Counted from the first letter of the stretch, positions 1 through 11,324 are shown. The stretch is DNA of 64,000 bases from Ctena decussata (GCA_963989385.1 OZ022506.1:61701434-61765433), one strand, 5' to 3'. Notes: generated from the letters alone by a model not told the origin. Numbers and translations are program-made.

Positions 1-534
1 AAGTTGGATGAGTTTCCCATAGTAAAGTAGTTGGATAGATAGAGGATCATACACGAGTGGTTATTTTATATGAAATTTATCATAGTGAAACGCATGACCA
101 CGAGTGTAAGTTTCTCATGTGACCTTTGAAACTGGGACTCGCCTTCAAAATGAACATTATTTCAATTATAGTAAAATGCATTATTGGCACAGTCTTTGTC
201 AATGACGTTAAATGTACGCGCCAAAATGTTATTACACGTGTGGTCATACGATTTTTATGACACGACGTTATCCACTGGAAAACAGCGACGACATGTGATA
301 AATAGAAATCGGCTATACGTTAGCCATCCTAGATATACATGTTTTACACCAAGGCACGGCAGTGCTTTTTTGGAATTTATAGTTATCACTGAATGTCCGC
401 TTTCTGTCTGTCTTCGGATAATTTTACTCTACGCTCGGTAGAAATATGTTAAATTATTTGGTACAAATTTCTGGTTGCCATTTTCCATCCAATACGGCAA
501 CCTACTGAGATGGGATACGTGTCTCAGAGTAATT
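1..534. other. no gene recognised
   Basis: No coding region, RNA gene or repeat with a clear boundary was recognised in this AT-rich stretch. Open frames here lack family motifs and splice signals. Confidence 0.4.
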
Positions 535-764
535 GAGCCGCGACACGACAAAACCAATAATGTGGCATGTGGCGAAGACTCAAATCGGTCTGGACATCCG
601 CCCAGTCTGAGCAGAGTCATCGCTGTCGGCATGGTTATAGCTCAGACACTTAGCTACCTTTTAAGCGCACAGCAAAGACTCCGCTCAGACTGGTCGGATG
701 CTATGGCTGATCTGAGTCATCATGTGGTTCACCTGCCACTTTGTTGGTTTTGTCCCGTCTCTCA
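535..764. repeat. palindromic bivalve repeat, copy 1 (diverged)
   Basis: The stretch opens with GAGCCGCGACACGACAAAAC and closes with the inverse TTGTCCCGTCTCTC. Its inner arms also pair: the segment around CCGCCCAGTCTGAGCAGAG pairs with the later CAGACTGGTCGGATG. It is a diverged copy of a ~237-bp near-palindromic unit seen 11 times in this window. No coding capacity is seen, so it behaves like a MITE-type non-autonomous element. The formal family name is not known to me. Confidence 0.8.
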
Positions 765-1769
765 ATTTTTGTTCTGTCAGTAAATGTGATGCGTTAGCAT
801 TTAAATTACGACAGGATTCACCGATTTTCTATGTACCTTGCTTTTAATAAAGTAACAAAATGTTAACATTGTTGTCTATGGTTTATGATAATTTGCAACC
901 TTCTGAAAGGTCATAGGACACGATAATGTTCGAGTATGTCTTCAACTTGAACTTATCTACTACAAAGTATGCATTTATTTATCTTAATATAGACTCTAAG
1001 GTCTCAGAAGTGCACCTTGAGGTACTCCCGTTCTTTGTGATACGTGCCTTATAAATTTTCAATCACAAATCATCAACTTTATTCAATTTCATAAACTGTG
1101 AGCTAGAATAGTAAACGGACTCCATATGTATATCTTTGATACCATTTATGCTTATCTCAACATGCAAACACGACTTTTTCAAAACATTAAATCAGAAAAT
1201 ATGTCTAAAAGGAACTCCGCAAATATTAAAAAAAAAAAAAAAAAAAAATGCATCCTAAAATTTATGTACATGTTTAAGTCACTGTCAACCTTTGGAATTT
1301 CCCTAAAAGCAGGTCATATGGTTCTTCTTTATACTTGAGGAATTTCATGAAATTTGAAAACCGGTAACATTGTTACATTATGCATGATATTGATGAAGGT
1401 GATTTTTTGACAAAAATGCATGTCAGATTTAAGTGTTAATAAGTTCAAAGGACACTTCATTTTCCAGTAAATTATAAATAGTAATCTAAACTACAATCAT
1501 AACAAGAAGCTTCATATGCACATATGCAGATATACTGATCTAATTTGTCTGAGAGATAAATGAACTAACTACATTAACTCCGACCACTCGACAGTGTACA
1601 AAGAAAAATAAATACAACATTTAATTTCACGGCGTAGACTTTTTCCGTAATAATTCCATGCACAAATCTCATATTCTCCTTGGCAAATACATAATTCCGT
1701 AAACAAAACCTCTGGTCGCTTATTTTCTCCAGGTGAATTTTGAAAGTTTCCTGTCCAACAAGATGTTAG
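765..1769. other. no gene recognised
   Basis: AT-rich, with an A-run at about 1229-1248. No exon, tRNA or bounded mobile element was recognised. Confidence 0.4.
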
Positions 1770-1999
1770 TCAGGGTAATCTATTTTTTCCATCGTTATTG
1801 TTCTTTCTGCACGAAAGTGTTGGGATCACTTTTGAAAAAGCACTCAGCCAATGGTCTACGATTGTCACATCAATAACAATATCTTGATGGAGGTCATGGT
1901 CATAATTGACCTTTGATTCATCTTGAAGCCCGAGGTAATGAAATAAATCAGGCGGCACATTGCTGCTTTTGGAAGACAGACTAGGCCAAAATCTGCATA
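1770..1999 (-). CDS. possible terminal exon of an unknown gene
   Basis: On the minus strand a good acceptor (pyrimidine-rich CTGTTTTGTTTGCAG, ending at 2000) is followed by about 76 open codons to a stop at 1770-1772. The peptide is of ordinary composition, with aromatic residues, a charged middle part and an end rich in Lys and Asn. It does not look like low-complexity or repeat translation. I do not recognise a family. The exon would start in phase 1. No neighbouring exon was found, and no poly(A) signal lies close downstream. It could equally be a chance open frame beside a chance acceptor. Confidence 0.22.
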
Positions 2000-3592
2000 C
2001 TGCAAACAAAACAGTGTGACATTAGTGTTTACAGCATTCAGATGATCTACTTAGTGTCTTATTAAATCCAGACACAAGTCCCAGACCAAGTACAATGTTT
2101 GGATTTAGTTCTACAAAAATGATGGAAGTGATCCAATTAAAGATTACAACTTAGACTGTCTTGCTGGGAAGCATGTGCACGCATACAGCCAGTATCCTTT
2201 ATTATCTTAGCCACATGACTTACCAGCCATAAATAGAGCCACTGCCACAACCTAAAATGTTAAAGTCTCTTTGATATGATAAAGATGGACAAATACTGAT
2301 GACTGAGGGGTTTATTCGTTTATATAGCATGCATGACATATTTTGGGCTGATACAGGTGAAAGTCAGGACACTAAGTACTGGTAAACCTCTGAGAACGCC
2401 TCTCCAGGAACATTGTTGATAGCTTACTGTGCTCGATATTTCCTTGAATTGACAGGGCCATAAAACCACAAGCAGCAAACATACATTTGTTTATACAGAA
2501 GTGTCTGAAAGATTATTAAAACCTCATTCATATTTTTATCGAACTGTATATGAGACCAATCTTAAGCTTGACCGCATTTAAGCTTCCTCTGTGGTTTAAA
2601 ACATGGCGCATTTAAACTCTTAAACATATCTATGTAACAGGAATGAAACACTCTGATTGAATTAAGGATTTGGTGATGGAAATTGATTATAAAATTCAAT
2701 AAAACTTACTAAATTATTACAGGATAATAATCACAAAACTATATGCATTTCTAAATTCTTTTTTTTTTTGACTGTTCACATTCAGCATTCAAAAAACTCA
2801 TGTTACCGGTTTTCATTTTTCAAGAGAATCTACGATTATAAAATACACATGTATGGCCGAATTTTATATTAATTTGACAGGTTGACAAGAACTGAAACAT
2901 AGCTAAAACGAAAAAATAATTTATTCAAAATATATTTTGCAGCTAAAATTTGGGGGCATCTGCAATCAAAATTTAAAACAGAATTATTTATGGTATATAT
3001 TTGATTACATAAGCGGTACATACATGATCAAGAACTACTAGGAATCATTTTGAGAATGAAACAGGTCAAAAATTCAAAAATGCAATGGCTTTGGGCTACT
3101 TTAAGTTGGGCTACTTTCTATTTTTTGCAACCGATCCAATAAAAATGCTATAATTTAACGATTAAAACAGATGAAAGATCAAGCATTCCATTAAGGCAAT
3201 AGTCATGTCCTACTACATCATTTTGCATAATATCATGAAATTTGGTGAGGGGACAGAACCCTATGTAAATTGCCAAAAGGTTGGAACTCTCCCTTTATCC
3301 CCGAATCTGAGCGCTTCAACCACAACGACGGCACTGTTACTCAGGATTAATCCAGCTAATATGACTGTGTTGTAAGAATAACACATCTCAACAAACTGAA
3401 TATTGATATAAATTTATAAGCAAACCAACTACTGTCGCCCAAAGATAATTTGTTTCCCGCGCAAATAGTCTAGCATGCCCATTTAAGGATAACAGGTAAA
3501 ACAGGTAGTAAGTAGCCTCGGGCAATTATCCTCAGCTTTTGTAATACTTCCATGAGTATATTTCTTAATATTTCAACATTCAAACAGATGGT

Positions 3593-3673
3593 ACGTGGTC
3601 CAGTGGGTTAGTGGCAGCAGTAGCGAATTCTTTTGATAAAAAAGCAGTTATAGTGCGAGTTCGAAACTCAGGT
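3593..3673 (+). repeat. tRNA-like SINE head
   Basis: An A-box-like segment (GTGGTCCAGTGGGTTAGTGG) and a B-box-like GAGTTCGAAACTC lie about 50 bases apart, the layout of an internal RNA polymerase III promoter. No clean cloverleaf can be folded. It is read as a tRNA-derived SINE head, not a tRNA gene. Confidence 0.5.
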
Positions 3674-3849
3674 AGTGACATTTTTTTCAAAGACTTTTTC
3701 TCAAGAGTTCTTACTTCCTTCGTATTTAATATTGTTACGCTGTTATTCTTATTCTTGTTCATTTTTTCGTTTTATCTTTTTATTTTGTATTATCATTTTT
3801 TTTCTTTGTCAGTTTTATTTTCTATCGTTACTAACTTGAATAGATATAA

Positions 3850-3910
3850 CGCGGTGGTATAATGACCGGTAAATATTCTATTCCGCGGGTGTCACTGGTT
3901 CGATCTCAAG
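3850..3910 (+). repeat. tRNA-like SINE head fragment
   Basis: GCGGTGGTATAATGACCGG followed by a B-box-like TGGTTCGATCTCA has the spacing of a tRNA-derived Pol III promoter. It is short and diverged. Confidence 0.4.
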
Positions 3911-4496
3911 ATTCAGTCAGATATGCCGTCACGGCATTAAGACACATTAAAATTATTTTACCAGCCTACTGGTATTTCAAAAGCGTCGGATTGAAAACTC
4001 AACATCAATTGCCAAAAAAATAAGATTACCAAGCAGCCACAACTCGTTGAATTAACATTGAACTAACGTTGAATAAACGTTGCCTCGACGTTGAATTAAC
4101 GTTGAGTCGACATTGTTTCAACGTCGTGTGCCTAATGGGTAGGTATTTAGGACCTAGAAAAAATAATAACCTCCAAAGCAAGAATATCAAACAAAACACA
4201 CAAAAAAAACATACACGTGTGATTCGAACCTACGACCGTACACAAAAGAAGCTAGATGTTGGTAATCAGGGGCCAGTTTCATGAACATATCTTAGATTTG
4301 TGCTTAAGTTACAACTTAAGTTATAACTTAAGTAAAAAAGTAAGAATGACTTAAGTTCGTACTTAAGCCGTTTCACAAATTCATCTGAGCAAAAACTTAA
4401 TCTGTTTTGACTTAAGTCTTGTCTATTTTTAGGAGTCTATTTTTAGCTGTGTTAAAAGTCCGCAATATACTTTTATGTACCAAACAACGAGATGAC

Positions 4497-4575
4497 GTAC
4501 CTGAGGTGGTGGTGTGGTGGATAGCGTTTTGCGCTCTAGCACAGACAGTTACGGGTTCGAATCCCCACTTTTCCC
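4497..4575 (+). repeat. tRNA-derived SINE head
   Basis: A-box-like GTGGTGTGGTGGATAGCG and B-box GGGTTCGAATCCCC are in the right order and spacing. It lies inside the 4270-7169 element. Confidence 0.55.
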
Positions 4576-4774
4576 TTTCATTTTTAGTCAGTTTTATTTC
4601 ATTTTTTTAAATTTATTTACGGTAGTTTAATTTGATATGGTACTGCTTTGAATGTGTTCCCTAATTTTTATGCATTCTAAAGTTAAACGGAGTATAAAAG
4701 TCTCCTGACGCATGTCGTTATCGAAAACTATGTTTCAAGCTTCTTCAACCTTTTGAGGATGGTCGTTGTCGGAA

Positions 4775-4985
4775 GATGATGCTGGGTAACATTCAGTGCT
4801 GGAGCATCCTACTGATATGGATAATAGTGGGACAAGGGCCAACTGTGTTTGCAGTAGGTGCGGGCGGGCATTGTTTGGACATTTTTTCTCTCTCCTATCT
4901 CTTTTCCTTCTCCCTCTCTCTGAGAGACGGTTCGATATAGACTTAAATACTGTCTCTAAGAGCCGTTAAACCAAAAACGACCAAC
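4775..4985 (+). repeat. SINE, GGCCAACTGTG family, copy 1
   Basis: The sequence from GGGTAACATTCAGTGCTGG through GGGCCAACTGTG to GAGCCGTTAAACC and a CCAACCAACT tail matches a second copy at 43005-43145. A conserved body and a short-repeat tail point to a SINE. An unrelated CT-rich stretch (about 4870-4935) interrupts it. Confidence 0.6.
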
Positions 4986-5154
4986 CAACTAAATCTCCAA
5001 CCGTTTATGCCTCGTTCAGGTGCGGCAGACACAGTAAGTGCGGTCTTGTCGAAAACTTGATCAATGGAAAAGAAATGTTTAGAACTGCTGAGATCTTTAG
5101 CCGTTATCAGAAGTGTGTACAATGGTAAATGCCAAAAAGTAGGGTCCCTCTTTC

Positions 5155-5362
5155 AGTTCATCAGATAAGAAGGGGAAGCACGGATAATTTAGGGATAACT
5201 TTTAATAATTCTGCATTAATAAACATACGTTTTGACCCCTCATTAGAACCGTGTTACCGAGACGGTTCTAATAAGGGTCACAGCATATGTTTTTGCCTTC
5301 ATATATAATGAAAATTATCTCAGAATCATCCCTGTTACCCCTTCTTATCTGGAGCACTGCTC
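5155..5362. repeat. palindromic MITE, CATTAGAACCG family
   Basis: Arms CAGATAAGAAGGGG (left) and CCCCTTCTTATCTG (right) bracket a centre of CATTAGAACCGTGTTACCGAGACGGTTCTAATAAG, which is itself a hairpin. Related hairpins occur at about 12800, 22640, 22780, 23095, 37700 and 46840. Confidence 0.65.
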
Positions 5363-6002
5363 TTGCTTCCTAAATAAAAGTCGATTATTTAGTGAATATA
5401 CCTACATCGGATAGGCACTTCCTCACTCCACCTAACTCTTGTATTCCACCGAAATATGGCTACAGGGGAATTTTGTGGGACTTTGGCATCATAGCTGAAT
5501 TCCTCGATCTAAAAACATTTACGCACGAATGATCATGCAAACCAGCCACAAACGCGCACATAAGTGTGACAAAGATACCACGATACTTTCGACATTTTGA
5601 CGTCCCAAGCTAAAGCAAGGACCTGCTACGTTTGCAGTAGGTGCAGTATTTGAGTAGAATCTGTCTTAACGGGGTTATTAAGGTAAAAACAATCAACAAG
5701 TTGCAGGTTAGGCGTCACTCTACATGGAACCTGCGTGCAGGTTTAGTTTATTATTTCTTCGTATCGATAGAAAGACGGACAAGCATACAAAAGAGACACA
5801 CACAAATTTGAACTAGCCTTACTTTTTACTGGAAATATGAATATAAAACATGAACTTTTCAGTGGAAATTCTCCCTTTCGCCATAGCTAGTATTTATGCA
5901 TTTTCAAACGCACACACATATACATGAAAATAAGCACATACGTACATTGCGTGCGGGCGTGCACTAAACATGCACATACACTCAAATGCACGCTTGTCGG
6001 AA

Positions 6003-6072
6003 TACAAAGTTACACACACACGCACACACACAAACGAGCGCATGTGCACACCGACACACACACACACACATT
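6003..6072. repeat. imperfect CA microsatellite
   Basis: Runs of CACACACA broken by CG and TG dinucleotides, with no wider structure. Confidence 0.8.
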
Positions 6073-6349
6073 GCATGACTGACAAGCGCAGAAAGACGGG
6101 GATAATATTTCGATAGCTGTTTTCCCATGAGCAAAGATAAAACATGCGGACACACACTTTCTTTAAGCTCTCCAATTTTTCTCTCCAATGTTTGACTCTG
6201 CTTTAACTTGAGAGTCAAGTGTTTCCCGATTATCTCCAGTTGTAATGGATATAGAAAAGGGGACTATATGATGGAGTACGATCACGTGATAAAGTCATTA
6301 TCATTCGCTGACGCTTTTACGCTACCAACATCTCTAAACCACCCCCCTT

Positions 6350-6352
<3 letters not shown>

Positions 6353-6412
<60 letters not shown>
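6353..6412. repeat. compound GA / TGA microsatellite
   Basis: A perfect GA run passes directly into a perfect TGA run. Frames through it give only RERE and DDDD peptides. Confidence 0.95.
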
Positions 6413-7169
6413 TATTTTAAGAGATTATTTTATAGAAAGAGACACACATCAGTGTGTATATACGAATGCGTTCGTATAAGGCTTTCATAAACTTATCGGC
6501 CGTGTCGTGAGAAAATGTCCTGAATAAACAGGTCTGGGCTGCCATGTACATATCGTTTTACTTGGTAAGCACTCAGTGCCGCAGGGAATGGGTCCTGTCC
6601 GAGCCCTGTCTTCACCACGTTAAGAAGTAGTCGTCTATGTGACTCATGTAAACAGTTCAAGTAGCTTTGGTTCAGCTGTGGCAGAGCTATGAATTTACCA
6701 AGAAATGGCCACAATCACAGAACATAGGGTTTTCGGAGCACGAACAGTAGAAGACTGAAGGAGGACGAAATCAAACCCTATCATGTACAGTATCTACTAA
6801 ATGAAAAAAGAGGAACCGGAGCAGAAACCACATATTGGAATTGCTTGTGTTCCGAACCGCTTATAGGTTACAATACAACACAAAATACAAGTTAGAATTC
6901 GAGGCGCATAATGAATGAACAAAATAGTCTTTATTTATTAACATAATGTGTGGTATATCCTGAATTATGACAGCCTATCATCGGCATATCTACCTTACAC
7001 ATTTTAAGTTAGAACTTAAGTCACCTCGCTGGTTGACTCAAGTTTATAGCAAAATCTAAGCAAAGCGTTTCAACTTAGATTTTTTGTGAAACCACATAAG
7101 TATACACTTTTGACTTAAGTTATAACTTAAGTGAAAAGTTCTTGCTTAGATCGTTTGTGAAACTGGCCC

Positions 7170-8011
7170 CAGGTCCACTGAGCTACTTTGATTCGTGATT
7201 TATTCTGTGACAGTTTAACCGTTATAATATGGTCAGGCGTCCTAACTTACTACAGGTAAGTACCTGTCACCCCTTTCAATGGTGCGTGCCATGTTTACAC
7301 CAATGTTTGTCAATAACACATTATCGTTGAGCCACTGTATAACATCAGCATTTTCCTCACATTTCATACTAAAACAGAGTAAATTCATGGTGACAAAGCG
7401 TCATATAAGTGCAATCACGATCGTCACGATTTAAATCAAGTTTAAGTTCATGCAGAAGAATACACATTTATGTTTATTAAAGCATACGTATTTGCGTCGC
7501 AATACGATTAAACAAACACAGCGGCACATGCGCCCAGCGGGAAACCTTATGATAAGTGTCTTTGCTGTGCGCTTATAAACGCTACCAGCTCTATGCACAT
7601 CGTATCGCCGATAATGATCAAAATGGCCGGATGCCCGGGTTGGTCTGAGCCTTTGATGGCGCATATGCCACCATGTTGGATTTATCTTGTCGCGGCTCAT
7701 TTTTGATGATTTCATCAAATGCCGTAAATATGATGCATTTGCATTTCATGCTGGGTTTGATTTATGTACAGGAATGTGTAGAGGAATTGCGTACAATATA
7801 CGGTGATGACACACAACATATCACACTAACGTCATTTAAGGTGTGAATTATTGTCATCAAATTTATATAATTGTTACTAACACTTAAAGTACATGTGTAA
7901 GTGTTTTGACAAATTCATTCATGTTGTTTACGTTTTACACGCTTGTCGCATATATAACAATGGTGCAAATGTTATGTTGTAGGCTGATATCATGACTAGC
8001 CAAACAAGTAT
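7170..8011. other. no gene recognised
   Basis: Unassigned DNA between the 2.9-kb TIR element and a palindromic repeat. No motif-bearing frame or tRNA was seen. Confidence 0.35.
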
Positions 8012-8217
8012 GAGCCCCGATCCGAGAAAACAAACAATGTAGTTGTGCGTCCTGCGCAGACTCCGATCAGCCTGGGCGTTCGCCCAGTCTGATCAGAATC
8101 TTCGCTGTCCGCATGGAGGTATCTTAGTCCCTTAGCTACCCTTTAAGAGCTAAGTGAAATGTATGAGTCTGCGCTGGGTGCTCAACCATTTTGTTGGTTC
8201 TCTCGTGTCGCGGTTCA
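8012..8217. repeat. palindromic bivalve repeat, copy 2 (internally deleted)
   Basis: It starts GAGCCCCGATCCGAG and ends CTCGTGTCGCGGTTC. The left arm is complete, but the right arm lacks the CTGATCAGACTGGGC part, so the unit is about 30 bases short. It lies 170 bases upstream of the Ly6-like gene. Confidence 0.85.
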
Positions 8218-8319
8218 TTTATCTTCAAAGGTTTAAGATAATCTCGTTTGACAAATCGATTTAATATGCATATCCGGAATATGAAGCGAGATCCTAGTAT
8301 GCCAAGTGCTTTTTCCGGA

Positions 8320-8328
8320 TATATAAAA
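8320..8328 (+). promoter_or_regulatory. TATA box of the Ly6-like gene
   Basis: TATATAAAA lies 66 bases before the ATG at 8386. A start about 30 bases downstream would leave a 5' leader of roughly 35 bases. Confidence 0.6.
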
Positions 8329-8385
8329 TGACCAGTGTAAATGACATTCTCACGTTCATTCGTACCATCAAAATTACACTAGAAA

Positions 8386-9381
8386 ATGGAGACATTTATT
8401 ATAGTTTTCTTTTATCTATTGTTTTGTGGAATTAACATTTCGGAAGCTTCAGATGAGAGACCACTGGAATGCAATGCTACTATTTTGGATTCTGAAAATC
8501 AAGACTTGCCACAAGTTATTTTGAAGGCTGAACATTTATACAGTAGTGTTACAAATGGAAGTCCTTATAGCAAAGGACCAGAACTCGTTCAAACTGTGCA
8601 TCTCGGTGGTACCATTACATTTGCTTCTTTCAACGTAACAGTGGAAAGTAAGCACGTACAGACGGTAACGGTTGCTTACAACGGAACACATATTTGCTCT
8701 TCTGCTCAACTACGACTGGTGAAAGACACATGCTGGGCAGGATCTGGGCCTGGGTGTAACAGCAAAACAAATACATGTGACTTTATATGTTTTTCTTCCA
8801 AAGACTTTTATAATCAACACTCTCTTAAGTTATATTATAGCACAAAGGCGAGCAGTAGTATCGGGCAATGGAGTCAGTCACATTATGTTTTATTATTTGC
8901 GATGCCAAATAATCAACTCACGTGCTTTTATGGCACTTACAGCAAGTGGGATTATCAGCCGGCTTCCTATCCAAACCTTACAAAGGTACAATGTTCTGTC
9001 GGCGAACGTTGCAGGGTCACAACAGGACAGAATCCGGCGGTTTCATTCGCTATAAAAACATTCGTAGGATGTGAGACAGACAGTAATCAATACGATGGCT
9101 GCGAAGAAGGGTGCTCATATCGGGAATATCACAAATCTCCCAGCGGCGAGAAAGTAAATTGGAAACATATGTGCAAGTATTGCTGTTCCGGAGATTTGTG
9201 CAATAATCCATACAAGTGCAAAAATCTAAACTGCGATTTGAGCCTTGACATTCCAGACCAAAACACTGACATTTCAGACCAAAACACTAAGTCTTCTAGT
9301 TTGATGAATGAATTTAGTTGCTGCCTGTCCATTACTGTATTTGTGACAATTTTTCTTTTTGGCAGAAAAATGTTTGCTTAA
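8386..9381 (+). CDS. Ly6/uPAR-domain surface protein, intronless
   Basis: A 331-residue open frame with a signal peptide (hydrophobic residues 4-18), a C-terminal Ly6/uPAR three-finger domain and a hydrophobic tail. The Ly6 domain runs from Cys180 to Asn273 and has the canonical ten cysteines (180, 203, 209, 229, 239, 243, 263, 266, 267, 272), closing with the diagnostic CCSGDLCNN. The region between the signal peptide and the Ly6 domain (about 25-175) has six further cysteines and is not recognised. It may be a second, degenerate three-finger fold, but the spacing does not show this. N-glycosylation sequons lie at Asn30, 83, 99 and 197. Residues 311-325 are hydrophobic and followed by GRKMFA, after Ser303-305, which fits a GPI-anchor signal or a single membrane anchor. 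Known Ly6 proteins act as extracellular ligands, receptors or receptor modulators; this one's role is unknown. The start is supported by the signal peptide and upstream TATA box. A single exon is unusual for Ly6 genes and suggests a retrocopy or an expanded lineage-specific family. Confidence 0.85.
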   Translation: METFIIVFFYLLFCGINISEASDERPLECNATILDSENQDLPQVILKAEHLYSSVTNGSPYSKGPELVQTVHLGGTITFASFNVTVESKHVQTVTVAYNGTHICSSAQLRLVKDTCWAGSGPGCNSKTNTCDFICFSSKDFYNQHSLKLYYSTKASSSIGQWSQSHYVLLFAMPNNQLTCFYGTYSKWDYQPASYPNLTKVQCSVGERCRVTTGQNPAVSFAIKTFVGCETDSNQYDGCEEGCSYREYHKSPSGEKVNWKHMCKYCCSGDLCNNPYKCKNLNCDLSLDIPDQNTDISDQNTKSSSLMNEFSCCLSITVFVTIFLFGRKMFA

Positions 9382-9970
9382 TTATAATTTCTATGACTTC
9401 ATTCTGTTAAGACGCCAATATTATTCAGTACCTCTTCTAACGCATCTTATTTATCTAAATCTTTCACCGCCATCGTCGCTTTTGCGGCAGAGGAGGTACC
9501 TTGAGGGCGAGTGTAGTAAGCTGCCACTAGACTATTAATTTACTTGACTATAAATTTCCTACGCGCTGCATTAACAACTGAACGCACTGGCATTAACAAC
9601 TGATTAAATTGGATGAAATAGCTTTCATTGTATTAGTAGATGTTTCAGATCTTCAGACCAAAACTTCAGGTTATTTCTTTCTCGCTTTCCATACAACATG
9701 TACAAACATTTTTCCTTTATCGATCCCGCTTGCCCTTGGTTCCCCTTCCCGGTGCAAATATGAAAAAAAAGAAAGAAAAGAGAAAGAAACAAGGACGAGA
9801 AAAGAACAGAGAAAGAGAGTAAAACTAGGAACTATTTTCCCGCTAACCGATTCAAAACGATAACTACAGAAGCCTATATGTGACATGTGTTTTGTGTAAC
9901 AACCTTTTGAATACTGTGTTTTGACCTTGTTACATGTACTTCTATATCTTGATTTTCGGTAATATTTACG
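9382..9970. other. 3' flank of the Ly6-like gene
   Basis: No AATAAA lies close to the stop. A weak ATTAAA variant sits at about 9603. An AAAGAAAG-rich stretch lies at 9762-9822. Nothing else was recognised. Confidence 0.35.
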
Positions 9971-10110
9971 TTCTTGGTGTATTTACTGAAAAGCCCTTTA
10001 GTAAACCGTTGGAACGTAATGTAGTTTACATTCCAATATTAACATTCTTGGTGTATTTACTGAAAAGCCCTATAGTAAACCATTGGAACGTAATGTAGTT
10101 TACATTCCAA
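9971..10110. repeat. two tandem 74-bp units
   Basis: TTCTTGGTGTATTTACTGAA begins at 9971 and again at 10045. Each unit holds a small hairpin, TGGAACGTAATG...CATTCCA. It directly precedes the 364-bp tandem pair and shares its TGTAGTTTACA motif. Confidence 0.85.
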
Positions 10111-10319
10111 TAATTACATTGAGACACGCGACGTCAATGACGTCAAAATAAACAATAGCTCTCTACAACCTGATTGGACGTCAGCAACGTCATGACGTCA
10201 TGCATGCCGTTCTGCTGTCAGCAGAAAAAACTGCGTGTACATGTTTTACTGCTTCAATTTTAGCGCTTATATAAGGTTTTTCATGAAAGATTTGATTGAA
10301 ACGAATGTAAATATAAGCA

Positions 10320-10471
10320 ATGAACTTAATTTTTCTGATGTTTATCGAAGTGTAAACTACATTGGGTCACTAGCAAAGTTTACATGAACCCCTTCGGGGT
10401 TCATTCACTTTGCACGTGACCCAATGTAGTTTACACTTCGATAAACCTCAGAAAAATGAAATTCATTCCTT
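10320..10471. repeat. long hairpin in tandem unit 1
   Basis: The arms pair from TTTTTCTGATGTTTATCG to CGATAAACCTCAGAAAAA. The inner stem includes TGTAAACTACATTGGGTCAC and its complement, and the tip is CCCCTTCGGGG. Confidence 0.9.
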
Positions 10472-10682
10472 AAATAATTACATTGAGACACGCGACGTCA
10501 GTGACGTAAAGATAAACAATGGCTCTATGCAACCTGATTGGACGTCAGCAACGTCATGACGTCATGCATGCCGTTCTGCTGTTAGCAGAAAAACTGCGTT
10601 TACATATTTTACTGCTTCTATTTTAGCGCTTATATAAGATTTTTCATGAAAGATTTAATTGAAATGAATGTAAATATAAGCA

Positions 10683-10835
10683 ATGAACTTAATTTTTCTG
10701 AGATTTATCGAAATGTAAACTACATTGGGTCACTGGCAAAGTTTACATGAACCCCTTCGGGGTTCATTCACTTTGCACGTGACCCAATGTAGTTTACATT
10801 TCGATAAACCTCAGAAAAATGAAATTCATTCCTTA
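10683..10835. repeat. long hairpin in tandem unit 2
   Basis: Same stem-loop as in unit 1. Compensating changes (CGAAATGTAAAC paired with GTTTACATTTCG) keep the stem intact. Confidence 0.9.
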
Positions 10836-11324
10836 AATGTTTTGACATTGTTTTGATTTAGCCCATTATAGAGGCTGGGATTAGATTATGTTTTGGAGAA
10901 CGCAACCCAAAACCTAGTTAAAAAATGGTTTAGTCTGTTTACATGCAGAAAATCACATGAGAGGCAGCAAGTACTTTACCATATTAGCGTAAAATCATAC
11001 ATCCCCCTGTGCTCAGATCGCTAACCCCTCTATACTAGATCGACTAACGCACACTAAATGTAGTTACTTGTGTGTTTTGAGATTTCACAAAACACCAAAA
11101 CATAAATCTCTAAACATACACGTTACTAGTATTAATGGAAATGGGTTAGTCGATTAAGTATAGAGGGGTAGGGTCTAGACACTGGGAAATGGATGCTTGT
11201 TTACTCTGTAATGAGAAAACTGGATTATTGTACTTGTCACATACGATTTTCGGGATATCTGCATTTAAACAGACTGAACAGTTTTATATTACTTATTGGT
11301 TTGGTTAAAAGGGAAAAAGTTTTC

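Larger units (their letters stand above)
2010..4269. other. repeat-derived and unassigned DNA
   Basis: No gene was recognised. Two short tRNA-like stretches are present (see 3593-3673 and 3850-3910). A run of related GTTGAATAAACGTTG-type motifs at about 4045-4125 looks like a short degenerate tandem repeat. Confidence 0.4.
4270..7169. mobile_element. 2.9-kb PIF/Harbinger-like TIR element
   Basis: The ends are inverted copies: GGGCCAGTTTCA at the left and TGAAACTGGCCC at the right. Subterminal parts rich in CTTAAGTTATAACTTAAG also pair between the two ends. The element is flanked by direct CAG (4267-4269 and 7170-7172). A GGGCC-type terminus with a 3-bp target duplication is the PIF/Harbinger pattern, and several shorter elements in this window share it. 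No transposase was recognised. A minus-strand open frame at 6493-6711 is not assignable. The interior hosts a tRNA-derived SINE head, another SINE, a palindrome and microsatellites, so the insertion is old. Confidence 0.75.
10111..10838. repeat. two tandem 364-bp units with CRE sites, TATA box and hairpin
   Basis: The unit starting TAATTACATTGAGACACGCG (10111) recurs at 10475. Each copy holds, in order, GACGTC-rich sequence, a perfect CRE palindrome TGACGTCA (10193-10200; 10557-10564), TATATAAG (10268-10275; 10631-10638) and a ~150-bp near-perfect hairpin. Copy 1 has an extra CRE at 10138-10145. A third, diverged relative lies at 56151-56606. No open frame follows. It is probably a non-autonomous mobile element whose unit keeps promoter-like parts. 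Confidence 0.8.

Noticed and set aside
5894..6218. Cys/Val-rich minus-strand frames
   Set aside because: They are produced by the imperfect CA microsatellite.
6493..6711. 73-residue frame inside the 2.9-kb TIR element as a transposase or Myb-like remnant
   Set aside because: The peptide looks somewhat protein-like, but I see no DDE, HTH or Myb motif, and it starts directly after a stop without an ATG.
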